Below, piece after piece: positions 42,640-50,198 of a stretch of DNA of 64,000 bases; the stretch's first letter is position 1, and every line of letters starts with the position of its first letter. The position numbers were made by a program, and so were the translations under genes. This DNA is from Flavobacteriales bacterium (GTDB lineage Bacteria > Bacteroidota > Bacteroidia > CAIKAF01): assembly GCA_025451235.1 (NCBI GenBank), contig JANWKT010000008.1, positions 124,001-188,000 of the forward strand, given 5' to 3'. The notes under the pieces are model-generated. The model made no database searches. It worked only from the letters and a program-made list of their open reading frames with translations, and was not told the origin of the DNA.

Positions 42640-43088
42640 CCCTGGCTTTTGAGATTGGAAAGGTATTCCCTCAATTTATAGGTATCAATCAATTCTTTGG
42701 GAAAAAATGCATCACAGTTATTGGTGATCAGCATACGGCCCATGGTATTATAGGTAGATGTGATAAATAGCTTATTACCGGCTTTGATCTCGCTGGTCTC
42801 AATAATAGCACAAGCAGTCCTTAGGTCAAAATAAACGGTAATAGGTTTGGATACGTCTTTGATGTATTTTGATCCATAAAATATTTCATCTATCTGTATC
42901 ACTACTTCCAGGTGGAAAGCGGAAGTGGTGGAAAGAATTTCACCGGTAAAGAAAACATAATTGGCACCGCTATATAGCTTGTCATCTAAACTTTCTTCGG
43001 TGATGATAGGACTACAATCACAGGAAAAAACTTTTACCATGGATACCATGCCAAGGCAGAATGTAAGTGGGAGGATTAATTTTTTCAT
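42636..43088 (-). CDS. Secreted Cys-containing protein, possible NTR/TIMP-like fold
   Basis: 150 residues. A signal peptide is followed by FSCDCSPIITEESLDDKLYSGANYVFFTGEI..., in which the CxC start of the mature chain and the later Cys in LRTACAIIET and TNNCDAFFP are placed as in netrin/TIMP-like (NTR) domains. This likeness is only by pattern. It heads the four-gene operon, overlapping the first of the paralogues by ATGA, and has a -7 box 12 nt before its start. Confidence 0.65.
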   Translation of the reverse strand: MKKLILPLTFCLGMVSMVKVFSCDCSPIITEESLDDKLYSGANYVFFTGEILSTTSAFHLEVVIQIDEIFYGSKYIKDVSKPITVYFDLRTACAIIETSEIKAGNKLFITSTYNTMGRMLITNNCDAFFPKELIDTYKLREYLSNLKSQG

Positions 43089-43099
43089 AGCCTGATAAA

Positions 43100-43107
43100 C
43101 AAATTTA
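43100..43107 (-). promoter_or_regulatory. Candidate -7 box (TAAATTTG) of the four-gene operon
   Basis: Exact TAnnTTTG match on the minus strand 11 nt before the ATG at 43088. The palindrome at 43137-43163 lies 29 nt further upstream, where an activator or repressor could bind. Confidence 0.55.
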
Positions 43108-43136
43108 AAAAATTGATCCTATCGGCTCATTAAGAT

Positions 43137-43163
43137 TTAATTAATTTCCAGGAAATTAATTAA
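43137..43163. promoter_or_regulatory. 27-bp AT-rich perfect inverted repeat
   Basis: TTAATTAATTTCC, a central A, and the exact reverse complement GGAAATTAATTAA. It lies between the stop of the TsaC-like gene and the promoter of the four-gene operon. With only two GC pairs at its centre it is a poor terminator; an operator is as likely. Confidence 0.5.
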
Positions 43164-43174
43164 CAAGTTCTCAA

Positions 43175-43795
43175 CTAAGCCAGCACTTCATCTATTTCCC
43201 CAATTCCCTGCCTGATCATTGTAATTCCCTCACCTGTACAGTCTAACACGGTGGAAGCTTCATTGTTCCCATAACCGCCGTCAACGATCATATCCACCTT
43301 TCCTTCCCAGTTCCTGATGATGATCTTGGGATCGGTGGTATACTCCAGAATTTGGTCATTGTCATGCACCGACGTGGTAATTAAAGGAATACCCATTTCC
43401 CTGATCAGGAATAATGGGATATTATTTTCAGGGATCCTTATTCCGATCGTCTTTCTTTGAGGGAAGATTTTATTGGTCAACCCATTGGATGGAAGGATAA
43501 AAGTAAATGGGCCCGGTAGTAGCCGGTTCATTAGTTTATAATGGTCCTTTTGAATGGGCTTGGTATATCCTGCGATCATACTCAGATCGGAAAACAGAAA
43601 CGACAAGTTGGATTTATCAGAATCGCCCCCCTTGAGTTGAGCCAGTTTTTTAATGGCCTTGGGCTGATCAGCCGAACACGCAACGGCATAAACGCTATCA
43701 GTAGGAATAATGACCAACCCTCCTTTTAGTAAAACATCTTTTATTTGTAAGATATGTCGTTGAGCGGGATTTTTGGGATAGATTTTGAGTTTCAT
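43175..43795 (-). CDS. L-threonylcarbamoyladenylate synthase family protein (YrdC/YciO type)
   Basis: 206 residues, one YrdC domain. GGLVIIPTDSVYAVACSADQPKAIKKLAQLKG is the nucleotide-binding part, SNLSFLFSDLSMIAGYTKPI and LLPGPFTFILPSN follow, and IGIRIPENNIPLFLI closes the core. YrdC/TsaC makes threonylcarbamoyl-AMP for the t6A base of tRNA; the related YciO subgroup, which this resembles by its GDSDKSNLSF segment, has an unclear role. The C terminus ends with the usual STVLDCT...IRQGIGEID. Monocistronic. Confidence 0.88.
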   Translation of the reverse strand: MKLKIYPKNPAQRHILQIKDVLLKGGLVIIPTDSVYAVACSADQPKAIKKLAQLKGGDSDKSNLSFLFSDLSMIAGYTKPIQKDHYKLMNRLLPGPFTFILPSNGLTNKIFPQRKTIGIRIPENNIPLFLIREMGIPLITTSVHDNDQILEYTTDPKIIIRNWEGKVDMIVDGGYGNNEASTVLDCTGEGITMIRQGIGEIDEVLA

Positions 43796-43883
43796 AATCT
43801 TGCAGTTTTATATTAGTTAGTTTAACTTCTTCGTTTTTAATTAAACTACCGCAAGAGCATGAATAGTATTTGTTTTTTAAAAA

Positions 43884-44543
43884 TTAACTATTCCCCTTGT
43901 GGTAATCCTGTAAAAATTTTTCCAAACCTAGATCCGTTAACGGGTGGTTTAACAATGCTGTTATAGCACTTAATGGGCATGTAACCACATCGGCACCTGC
44001 CAAGGCACAATCCACAATATGCATGGGGTGTCTGATGGAGGCTGCCAGGATTTCAGTTTCAAATCCATAATTGTCATAAATAGTAACGATTTCCTCAATT
44101 AATTTTAACCCGCTGGTCGACACATCGTCTAACCTGCCTATAAAAGGTGAAACATAGGTTGCCCCAGCTTTGGCCGCTAACAGTGCCTGGCCCGATGAAA
44201 ATACAAGTGTACAATTGGTTTTGATTCCTTTATCGGAAAAATACTTCAGGGCTTTTACACCATCTTTTATCATAGGAACCTTTACCACGATTTGTGGATG
44301 CAGGGCCGCCAGTTTTTCCCCTTCTTCAATGATCCCTTTAAAGTCTGTGGCGATTACCTCAGCACTTATATCACCACCCGTTACAATTTGGCAGATCTTT
44401 ACATAATGATCCAATATTTTCTGGGCCCCGGTGATCCCCTCTTTTGCCATCAAAGATGGATTCGTTGTAACTCCGTCCAGTACACCTAACTCTTGTGCTT
44501 CTTTGATCTGATCCAGGTTTGCAGTGTCAATAAAAAATTTCAT
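43884..44543 (-). CDS. fsa: Fructose-6-phosphate aldolase / small transaldolase
   Basis: 219 residues, the compact single-barrel size of the Fsa/MipB/TalC group. [16 protein letters not shown] and [13 protein letters not shown] open the barrel; the Schiff-base lysine is Lys88 in [24 protein letters not shown] and [24 protein letters not shown] complete the pattern. Either transaldolase in the pentose phosphate pathway or fructose-6-phosphate aldolase activity is possible; family members in Bacteroidota are mostly annotated as transaldolase. Own promoter at 44609. Confidence 0.93.
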   Translation of the reverse strand: MKFFIDTANLDQIKEAQELGVLDGVTTNPSLMAKEGITGAQKILDHYVKICQIVTGGDISAEVIATDFKGIIEEGEKLAALHPQIVVKVPMIKDGVKALKYFSDKGIKTNCTLVFSSGQALLAAKAGATYVSPFIGRLDDVSTSGLKLIEEIVTIYDNYGFETEILAASIRHPMHIVDCALAGADVVTCPLSAITALLNHPLTDLGLEKFLQDYHKGNS

Positions 44544-44608
44544 ACAATCACGGTCTTTTATCCGTCAGGTGCTTCGTTACTAAGTTAAGCGATAACAGGC
44601 TTAAAAAA

Positions 44609-44616
44609 CAAATTTA
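44609..44616 (-). promoter_or_regulatory. Candidate -7 box (TAAATTTG) of the transaldolase gene
   Basis: Exact TAnnTTTG match on the minus strand, 65 nt before the ATG at 44543. The 286-bp gap up to 44829 otherwise holds the terminator at 44764 and no ORF. Confidence 0.5.
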
Positions 44617-44763
44617 CCAACGGGTTTTGTTAATAATTAATGTTACGAAAATACTATGTGCCTGATTATTTGCAACATTATTATTTTCAAAAATGCCCCA
44701 TGTGTCCGGTTTCCCTTGGTTGAAGCGGAATTAAAGTTATTGTGAAGATTTAAACAAAAACAC

Positions 44764-44791
44764 AGACATCCCGATTGCTTCCGGGATGTCT
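44764..44791 (-). terminator. Intrinsic terminator after the YHYH gene
   Basis: AGACATCCCG/CGGGATGTCT 10-bp stem with an 8-nt loop, 38 nt past the stop of the leftward gene at 44830, followed on the minus strand by a T-rich tract (GTGTTTTTGTTT). Confidence 0.8.
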
Positions 44792-44829
44792 ATTCCTGCT
44801 TCATATGTGGAATGATGAAACCTAGTTCT

Positions 44830-46044
44830 TTAATTCTTTACCAGCTTTTCGGTATGCATTCCTCCATTTATGGTCCATTGCAGGATATAAACCCCATCCG
44901 GTAATTCGGAGACGTTGATCTGTACCCCGCTGGAATAATTGGTCAACATTTTTACCAATCTGCCAGTAACGGTATAAATATTTACAAGATCAATGGTTTC
45001 GGTGGTATTGATCTGTACCCATTCTGTGGTAGGATTGGGGTAAACCAGGCCCCCCTGGTAATTATCTTCCTCTTCCATTCCGGTGGTGGGTGTATAGGTG
45101 GTTACCGTTTCAGAAGGAGTATTGTGACCTGAACCCGGGCCTGTATTACCAGCTGTTACAATTCCGTAGTAGGTGGGCCCTATCGTGTAGGGGAACACCG
45201 CTGTTCCAATAGAATCCAACGTAACGAAGTAAGCGTAGATCCCTCCAGGGTAGTCGGGTGTAATGCAGAACCTTCCATTGTGTTCATCCAGATCGCCCAA
45301 TCCAGCCACGTATTCATAGTCCTCAATATATGTACCAAGGGGATACGTAGCGGAAACATTTGGCCCGGCGGTCACCGAGGAGCCATCATAATAAGTGTTT
45401 CTTACGGTTATATTTCTGAGGCGGTAACTGCTTTTCATATTTCTAATCACACCGGTACCATTGGGATTATCATAACCAAAGGTTCCATAAATCGGAAAAC
45501 CATCGAAAGCATAACCAATAATGGGTGAATGGGCCGAGTTGTCTACATCATTGTATAAACAGGTAGGATTTAAATGGTGATGGTATTCCCCGTTAGGAGC
45601 AGGATGGCCCAAACATGCATCAAAGCTGGCACCTTCATTAGGAATGGCATCCTGGTTCCAAACGCCCTGATTGTTATAACTGAATGCATCCTGTGCATTG
45701 AACATACTAACACCATTGCTCCAAACTCCAATATGTCCAAGTGGTGTTTCGGTTAATGTACCGGTATTTTCCTGAGGAGTACGGGTGATCTTAAAAATAA
45801 AATTTTGATTCGCCGGAATGTTGGGATTACCTGCCCAGGGGCCAATGTCATATCCAGGTATACAGGTGGCCGACACGTATACATAGGCTGAAGAATATTG
45901 CACTTGCTGTACATTGGTTTCGATACCAGCGTAGCCGGTAGTATCATTGGTGTTAATGATCCATGAAGTTACTTCTGGACCTAATTGGGCAAACGTGGTC
46001 TGCATGCATAAAATGGTGGTCAATAAAATGGATGTTCTTCTCAT
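44830..46044 (-). CDS. YHYH-domain protein with T9SS type A sorting tail
   Basis: 404 residues; signal peptide ends at TTFA. Residues 25-310 are a YHYH domain, with the naming segment as GEYHHHLNPTCLY, preceded by HPAPN and followed by IIGYAFDGFPIYG; the clustered His suggest metal binding. A 75-residue type A sorting domain ends the protein (VYPNPTTEWVQINT ... GVYILQW ... EKLVKN), so it is exported by T9SS. It follows the CpxP-like gene by 25 nt, as the last gene of the sigma factor operon; a metal or oxidant link is therefore attractive but unproven. Confidence 0.9.
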   Translation of the reverse strand: MRRTSILLTTILCMQTTFAQLGPEVTSWIINTNDTTGYAGIETNVQQVQYSSAYVYVSATCIPGYDIGPWAGNPNIPANQNFIFKITRTPQENTGTLTETPLGHIGVWSNGVSMFNAQDAFSYNNQGVWNQDAIPNEGASFDACLGHPAPNGEYHHHLNPTCLYNDVDNSAHSPIIGYAFDGFPIYGTFGYDNPNGTGVIRNMKSSYRLRNITVRNTYYDGSSVTAGPNVSATYPLGTYIEDYEYVAGLGDLDEHNGRFCITPDYPGGIYAYFVTLDSIGTAVFPYTIGPTYYGIVTAGNTGPGSGHNTPSETVTTYTPTTGMEEEDNYQGGLVYPNPTTEWVQINTTETIDLVNIYTVTGRLVKMLTNYSSGVQINVSELPDGVYILQWTINGGMHTEKLVKN

Positions 46045-46069
46045 AAATTGTTTTTTAATGATTGTTCAA

Positions 46070-46540
46070 CTATCGAGGTGGTGGTCCTCCCTTTGGTGGT
46101 GCCATCATATGTAAAATATCTCCGATAATATTTTTAAATTTCTCCTTTTGATCACCGTTACACAATGCGTAGACTTTTACAAAATGCTCATAGGTGTAAA
46201 CTTCAATTTGTTTTTGGTGCTTTCCTATAGCGGTTGACACCGAATCAGCTTTTGAACGATTGCCATTTACAATTAGGTCAGGTAATAACTCTCTTTGTAG
46301 ATTCATGCTATCCATCATTGTCTTCATTTGAGATTGGTGCTCCTTTTTCAGATCGTTAAAAGCTGCTTGCTGTTTTTCATCAAACCCCAATTCTTGTATA
46401 ATAAAACTGGCAGGTCCCCCTTTTCCGCGATGATGACCTGATGGTCTACCACCTGGATTGAAAAAAAAGAAAACAAGGGTTCCTATATTCAGTATTAGCA
46501 GGAAGATGATCACGATCATTAAGAATTTTGACTTTTCCAT
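46070..46540 (-). CDS. Periplasmic heavy-metal sensor-like protein (CpxP/Spy/CnrX type)
   Basis: 156 residues from the ATG at 46540 (MEKSKFLMIVIIFLLILNIGTLVFFFF); the frame opens at 46681 but that part overlaps the next gene. One N-terminal membrane helix, then a periplasmic part rich in Gly, His and Lys (GGRPSGHHRGKGGP) and a helical domain (LGFDEKQQAAFNDLKKEHQSQMKTMMDSM) with LTxxQ-like spacing. The C terminus HMMAPPKGGPPPR is Met/Pro-rich. Such proteins bind metals or misfolded proteins and hold back a sigma-factor pathway. It sits just behind the anti-sigma-like gene. Confidence 0.82.
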   Translation of the reverse strand: MEKSKFLMIVIIFLLILNIGTLVFFFFNPGGRPSGHHRGKGGPASFIIQELGFDEKQQAAFNDLKKEHQSQMKTMMDSMNLQRELLPDLIVNGNRSKADSVSTAIGKHQKQIEVYTYEHFVKVYALCNGDQKEKFKNIIGDILHMMAPPKGGPPPR

Positions 46541-46545
46541 ACCCC

Positions 46546-46830
46546 TTAGTAATAATAAAGATGATTGTTGAAATATGCATTCTCGGTGGGCTGTTGAGGA
46601 GAAGAGTTTTTTTGGAACGAATAAAATCCTAGACCCAGATTTAACCCTACAACTAAAATGATCGAAGCGGCCAACTGCCATACCACCATGGGTTTTAATA
46701 TTCCAGGGGCTGGTGATGTCATTTTTTCCATTACCTGGGTAAATAGAAATGGATTTGCCTCGGCTCGTTGGATATGATCCAAACTAGCGAGGGCTGTTTC
46801 TATTTTTCTCTCAAGGTCTTTATTTTCCAT
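46546..46830 (-). CDS. Short single-helix membrane protein, likely anti-sigma factor
   Basis: 94 residues. A cytoplasmic start of about 45 residues (MENKDLERKIETALASLDH, then ANPFLFTQVMEKM) precedes one transmembrane helix (VVWQLAASIILVVGLNLGLGF) and a short outer tail. Its place between an ECF sigma gene (58 nt upstream) and a CpxP/CnrX-like sensor gene (5 nt downstream), and its layout, match CnrY-type and other short anti-sigma factors. No ZAS zinc motif is present. Identification rests mainly on context. Confidence 0.68.
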   Translation of the reverse strand: MENKDLERKIETALASLDHIQRAEANPFLFTQVMEKMTSPAPGILKPMVVWQLAASIILVVGLNLGLGFYSFQKNSSPQQPTENAYFNNHLYYY

Positions 46831-46888
46831 ATTTAATATTGATTTGACGAATCCGGCTTTAAAAACTTGCGGTCGGACTCCATTTATT

Positions 46889-47464
46889 TTATGTATGATG
46901 TTTATAATAAGTTTTAAGGGATTGCTGTAAATTTTGTTTTGCCCTGAAAATCAACGACTCAACAGATGCAAGACTCATCTTCAGAATGTCGGCTATTTCC
47001 TTATAACTCAACTGTTCCACCTTATGAAGGGTAAATGCGACCCGTTGTTTATCGGGCAACTTTTCGATGGCCAGGAATAAAATGGAGGCTGCCTCCTTTT
47101 GCTCCAGTTCGATACCGGGGTGGTGGAAGTGAGGGACATCGGGCATAGATCTTTCTTCTTTGTTTTTAAAAACCCGGGTAAACATAAAGCCTCTCTTCTT
47201 GCTTTTGAGTTTTTTTACTTCATCCAGGGTCTTGGTTACTGTAATTCTATAGATCCAAGTTTTTAAGGAGCTTTTTTGTTCGAATTTTTTTATAGACTGA
47301 AATACCTCTACAAAAACTTCCTGGGTTATATCCTGGGCGTCAGCTGTATTTTGAATAATGGAGAGAGAAGTATTGAATACCATATTGGCATATTGATCCA
47401 TAATAGATCGATATGCATTCTCATCGCCATTTTGAAGCGACTGAATGAGGTCTTCTTCTCTCAA
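46889..47464 (-). CDS. ECF RNA polymerase sigma factor
   Basis: 191 residues with region 2 (MVFNTSLSIIQNTADAQDITQEVFVEVFQSIKKF and SLKTWIYRITVTKTLDEVKK) and region 4 (LPDKQRVAFTLHKVEQLSYKEIADIL, then SLASVESLIFRAKQNLQ). An insert between the regions (KKRGFMFTRVFKNKEE) is basic. It begins the operon sigma - short membrane protein - CpxP/CnrX-like sensor - YHYH T9SS protein and probably controls it. Another ECF sigma gene ends 158 bp upstream. Confidence 0.93.
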   Translation of the reverse strand: MREEDLIQSLQNGDENAYRSIMDQYANMVFNTSLSIIQNTADAQDITQEVFVEVFQSIKKFEQKSSLKTWIYRITVTKTLDEVKKLKSKKRGFMFTRVFKNKEERSMPDVPHFHHPGIELEQKEAASILFLAIEKLPDKQRVAFTLHKVEQLSYKEIADILKMSLASVESLIFRAKQNLQQSLKTYYKHHT

Positions 47465-47622
47465 TAAAGCGGTTTTAAGCTTAGACGAAAATAGGAATTA
47501 AAACTTGCGCTTTTTAGGGTTTCTTTCCTTCCATGCAGATCTTGCCCTGCTGAAGGGTGAGCCTGTACCTGGATAGGTAGGCTTCGGCCTGTTGGGATCA
47601 GGAATGATAAAAAATGGTATGA

Positions 47623-48300
47623 TCAGGCCAATTGAGCAATTCTGCTCATTGTTTTTTCGACGATCCGATCGCAATAAATAAGATTGAATTCGAAGATATC
47701 TTGAGGAGAGTACAAGGTCTCCAATTCTTTCTTCAACATGGTTTTTGCCCTATTTAGTCTCACCTTCACATTCACTTCACTAATGCTCATGGCTTCTGCA
47801 GTCTCTTTTACACTCAGGCCGTTTAATTCTCTTAAAGAAAATACTATCCTATAATCATGTGGAATCTTTAGAAGGGCCCTTTCGATTATTTGACCCAGCT
47901 CTTTGTTGATCATCATTTTTTCTGAATCTTGAATATGATTTTTCATGAGGGTAGGTAATTTTTCTTGGATGGTTGTTTCGGTACTGATCTCGTTTTTATA
48001 GCTTGATTTTTGTGTTTTTTGATAACATTGGTTCAACATGATCCTCACCATCCATGTTTTAAATTCCGCCAGGTTTTTAAAATCACCCAGGTGCAAATAG
48101 GCATTGATATAGGCTTCCTGCATCAGGTCTTCAGTATCTTCATGGTTAAAACCATAGCTCCGCCCCACTTTATATAAATAAGGGTTATTTCTCCTGATAA
48201 TGATCTCGAACAACTCCTTTTCACCGCTTAAAATTTTGCCTATGATCTGGAGGTCGGTATAGGTTTTGAATTGTTCTACGAGGTTGACAGCTGTACCCAT
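47623..48300 (-). CDS. ECF RNA polymerase sigma factor, second copy
   Basis: 225 residues. Region 2 shows NPYLYKVGRSYGFNHEDTEDLMQEAYINAYLHL and FKTWMVRIMLNQCYQK; region 4 shows IPHDYRIVFSLRELNGLSVKETAEAM and INVKVRLNRAKTMLKKEL. The C-terminal extension of about 30 residues with a Cys (LIYCDRIVEKTMSRIAQL) is unusual for ECF factors. It has no anti-sigma gene next to it, so it may be controlled by expression or by the extension. An inverted repeat of AAAGTTCAA units lies upstream of its start. Confidence 0.92.
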   Translation of the reverse strand: MGTAVNLVEQFKTYTDLQIIGKILSGEKELFEIIIRRNNPYLYKVGRSYGFNHEDTEDLMQEAYINAYLHLGDFKNLAEFKTWMVRIMLNQCYQKTQKSSYKNEISTETTIQEKLPTLMKNHIQDSEKMMINKELGQIIERALLKIPHDYRIVFSLRELNGLSVKETAEAMSISEVNVKVRLNRAKTMLKKELETLYSPQDIFEFNLIYCDRIVEKTMSRIAQLA

Positions 48301-48352
48301 ATGATAAAGTTACTGAATATTTAGAGAAGGGTCGGCCCGGAAAGGTTACAAT

Positions 48353-48426
48353 AAAGTTCAAAAAGGTTCAAAGTTCCACGTTCAAAGTTATTGGCCTTGA
48401 ACCTCGAACTTTGAGCCTTGAACTTT
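48353..48426. repeat. Empty long inverted repeat of TTCAAAGTTC units
   Basis: Left arm 48353-48385 and right arm 48397-48426 match at 27 of 30 positions when a 3-nt insertion is allowed; both are built of AAAGTTCAA and GTTCAAAGTTC units. Only about 11 bp separate the arms. It lies between the divergent genes at 48300 and 48563. The build parallels the element ends at 24298 but the sequence is different. Confidence 0.75.
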
Positions 48427-48535
48427 AAACAGCAGGTAGCGTCCTTCGGGTTAGATATCTGGAAGCCAGCCCCCTTATAGAGGTGGCTAAAAGCGAAGGC
48501 CCCCAATAAAACCTTCCAAATCCCGTTAAAATAAC

Positions 48536-48543
48536 TAATTTTG
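48536..48543 (+). promoter_or_regulatory. Candidate -7 box (TAATTTTG)
   Basis: Exact TAnnTTTG match 19 nt before the GTG start of the DUF4831 gene at 48563. Confidence 0.5.
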
Positions 48544-48562
48544 TAGCCTTAAGACCAATAAA

Positions 48563-49762
48563 GTGAAATTGAAAAACTACTTGTATTGCGCAGTTTTGAT
48601 CCTATGTATCGGGGCTTGTAAGCCTACCTATAATGTACTACATATTACCGGTGAATCCAGTTCGAAGGAGCAAGGGGTTTTTTACTATTTGCCAAGAACT
48701 ACGTTGGTAATTGATGTGGAAATCACCAAAACAAATTATATCCCTGGCCCGTATGCTTCTTTTGCCGAGCAGTATTTAGGTTATACTGGAGTTCAACAGA
48801 AATATTCACTTTACGAGATCCGTAACATTGTTCTTACAGATGTTGCGGAGCCCGACCCCGAGCAACTATACTATATTGAAACGGAAAAAAGGTTCTCCTC
48901 CTTAGTAGAAATGGAGGAAAATGGCTTATTAAGAAATATAAATGTGCCCACTTCCAAGGAAGAAAAGCTGGAATTGAAACAGGAAAAAGATTCACAAAAA
49001 TCAGAGGGGGTAGAAAAGCAAAAACTGCTCAACCTGATCAATATTCGTGAAAAATTGGATACCGTTTATCAACGACAGATATTGGACGACAGTGTGGTAG
49101 TGGAGAAAAGAAGCATTAACCGGATCTTGGTAAAAAACTCCCTGGAACAAAGTGCCCGTGAAGCCGCAGCAAAAATATCGGAGATCCGGGCAAGTAAGTA
49201 TGCTTTGATCTCTTTTAACGAAGATATCGCTTTTGAAAGTGGTACGCTGAATACCATGCTGAGAGAACTAAACGAATTGGAAAACGAATATTTTAAACTC
49301 TTCCTGGGTTATTCAGAAACCGAAAAGATCACCTACCGTTTCTATTATAAGCCCGATATTAACAATGTTGGTTTTCAACCGTTATTCAGGTTCAATTCGA
49401 ATGTGGGTGTAAATGATTCTTTGAAATTAATGATGGAAACGGTCTATATTGTTCAAACGGTAGATAAAACCACTCAGGGGATCAATTATTTTAATATTAA
49501 CAACCAGAAACTTTATAAGAAAAAGGGTAAAAGTGATCAAGCTGATGAAGGAGGATTATCGTACCGTATTCCTGAAACAGCCACTTTTAAGATCATCTGG
49601 AATAATAAAACCCTTGCATCTGCCAATATACAAGTGGCGCAGTTTGGAACAGTGCTGCGGTTGCCTAAGTATAATTTAAAATTCCTAAAGCTGAGCTATG
49701 ATGTGCCCAGCGGTTATATTAAATCTCTCGAAATCCTTCCAAAGAATGACGGAAGAAAATAA
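48563..49762 (+). CDS. DUF4831 family lipoprotein
   Basis: 399 residues, GTG start (no ATG near; the signal begins immediately). Lipoprotein signal with the sequence LILCIGAC, Cys19. Residues 35-75 carry the DUF4831 pattern: GVFYYLPRTTLVIDVEITKT and GPYASFAEQYLGY. A long, charged middle region contains SAREAAAKISEIRASKYALIS, and the end is beta-rich. The family is Bacteroidota-specific with no known function; the protein is presumably fixed in a membrane. The next gene overlaps its end by 17 nt. Confidence 0.87.
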   Translation: MKLKNYLYCAVLILCIGACKPTYNVLHITGESSSKEQGVFYYLPRTTLVIDVEITKTNYIPGPYASFAEQYLGYTGVQQKYSLYEIRNIVLTDVAEPDPEQLYYIETEKRFSSLVEMEENGLLRNINVPTSKEEKLELKQEKDSQKSEGVEKQKLLNLINIREKLDTVYQRQILDDSVVVEKRSINRILVKNSLEQSAREAAAKISEIRASKYALISFNEDIAFESGTLNTMLRELNELENEYFKLFLGYSETEKITYRFYYKPDINNVGFQPLFRFNSNVGVNDSLKLMMETVYIVQTVDKTTQGINYFNINNQKLYKKKGKSDQADEGGLSYRIPETATFKIIWNNKTLASANIQVAQFGTVLRLPKYNLKFLKLSYDVPSGYIKSLEILPKNDGRK

Positions 49763-49922
49763 GAACAAGCTCCCGGCTGATGATGAAAGGCAGTCGGCCA
49801 TTTTAGGTTCTATGGGCTGTGTATTAGTGCTGGTAATATTTGTATTCGGAATTGGCATTTCCCTTGTTATCATGTACCTGAGGTCCATTTTAAACGGAAG
49901 TAAGGAGTTTTTTCTCAATTAA
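49746..49922 (+). CDS. Small single-helix membrane protein
   Basis: 58 residues from the ATG at 49746 (MTEENKNKLPADDERQSA), with one transmembrane helix (GCVLVLVIFVFGIGISLVIMYL). Translation could also start at 49698, which is less likely because of the deeper overlap with DUF4831. It overlaps the last 17 nt of the DUF4831 gene in another frame, suggesting coupled translation. Too short for a family call. Confidence 0.6.
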   Translation: MTEENKNKLPADDERQSAILGSMGCVLVLVIFVFGIGISLVIMYLRSILNGSKEFFLN

Positions 49923-50198
49923 CTCATTCATTCTATCATCGGATCAAACCCCTACTTGATCAAACCAGAAGGCTATTTCATCGAATGGCATCTCTGCTTG
50001 CCTCAAGCTTTACATATATTTGGAATACCTAAATAAACTTTGTTCGAAAGACACATGATAGACTAAACCAATATAATAGATTTGATCCAATTCAGGGCGG
50101 GGATATACATCCCTGCCTCCTTGGATTCTTGACACTATTGACCATCTCACCAAAAACTCATATTTTGTCAGTCTAACACATTAGTTCGTATAATTGAG

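Noticed and set aside
46541-46681. N-terminal extension of the CpxP-like frame
   Set aside because: It overlaps the anti-sigma-like gene in another frame; the internal ATG at 46540 starts a normal membrane segment.
48321-48506. 61-codon minus-strand ORF between the sigma factor and the DUF4831 gene
   Set aside because: It runs through the TTCAAAGTTC inverted repeat and has no homology or start signal.
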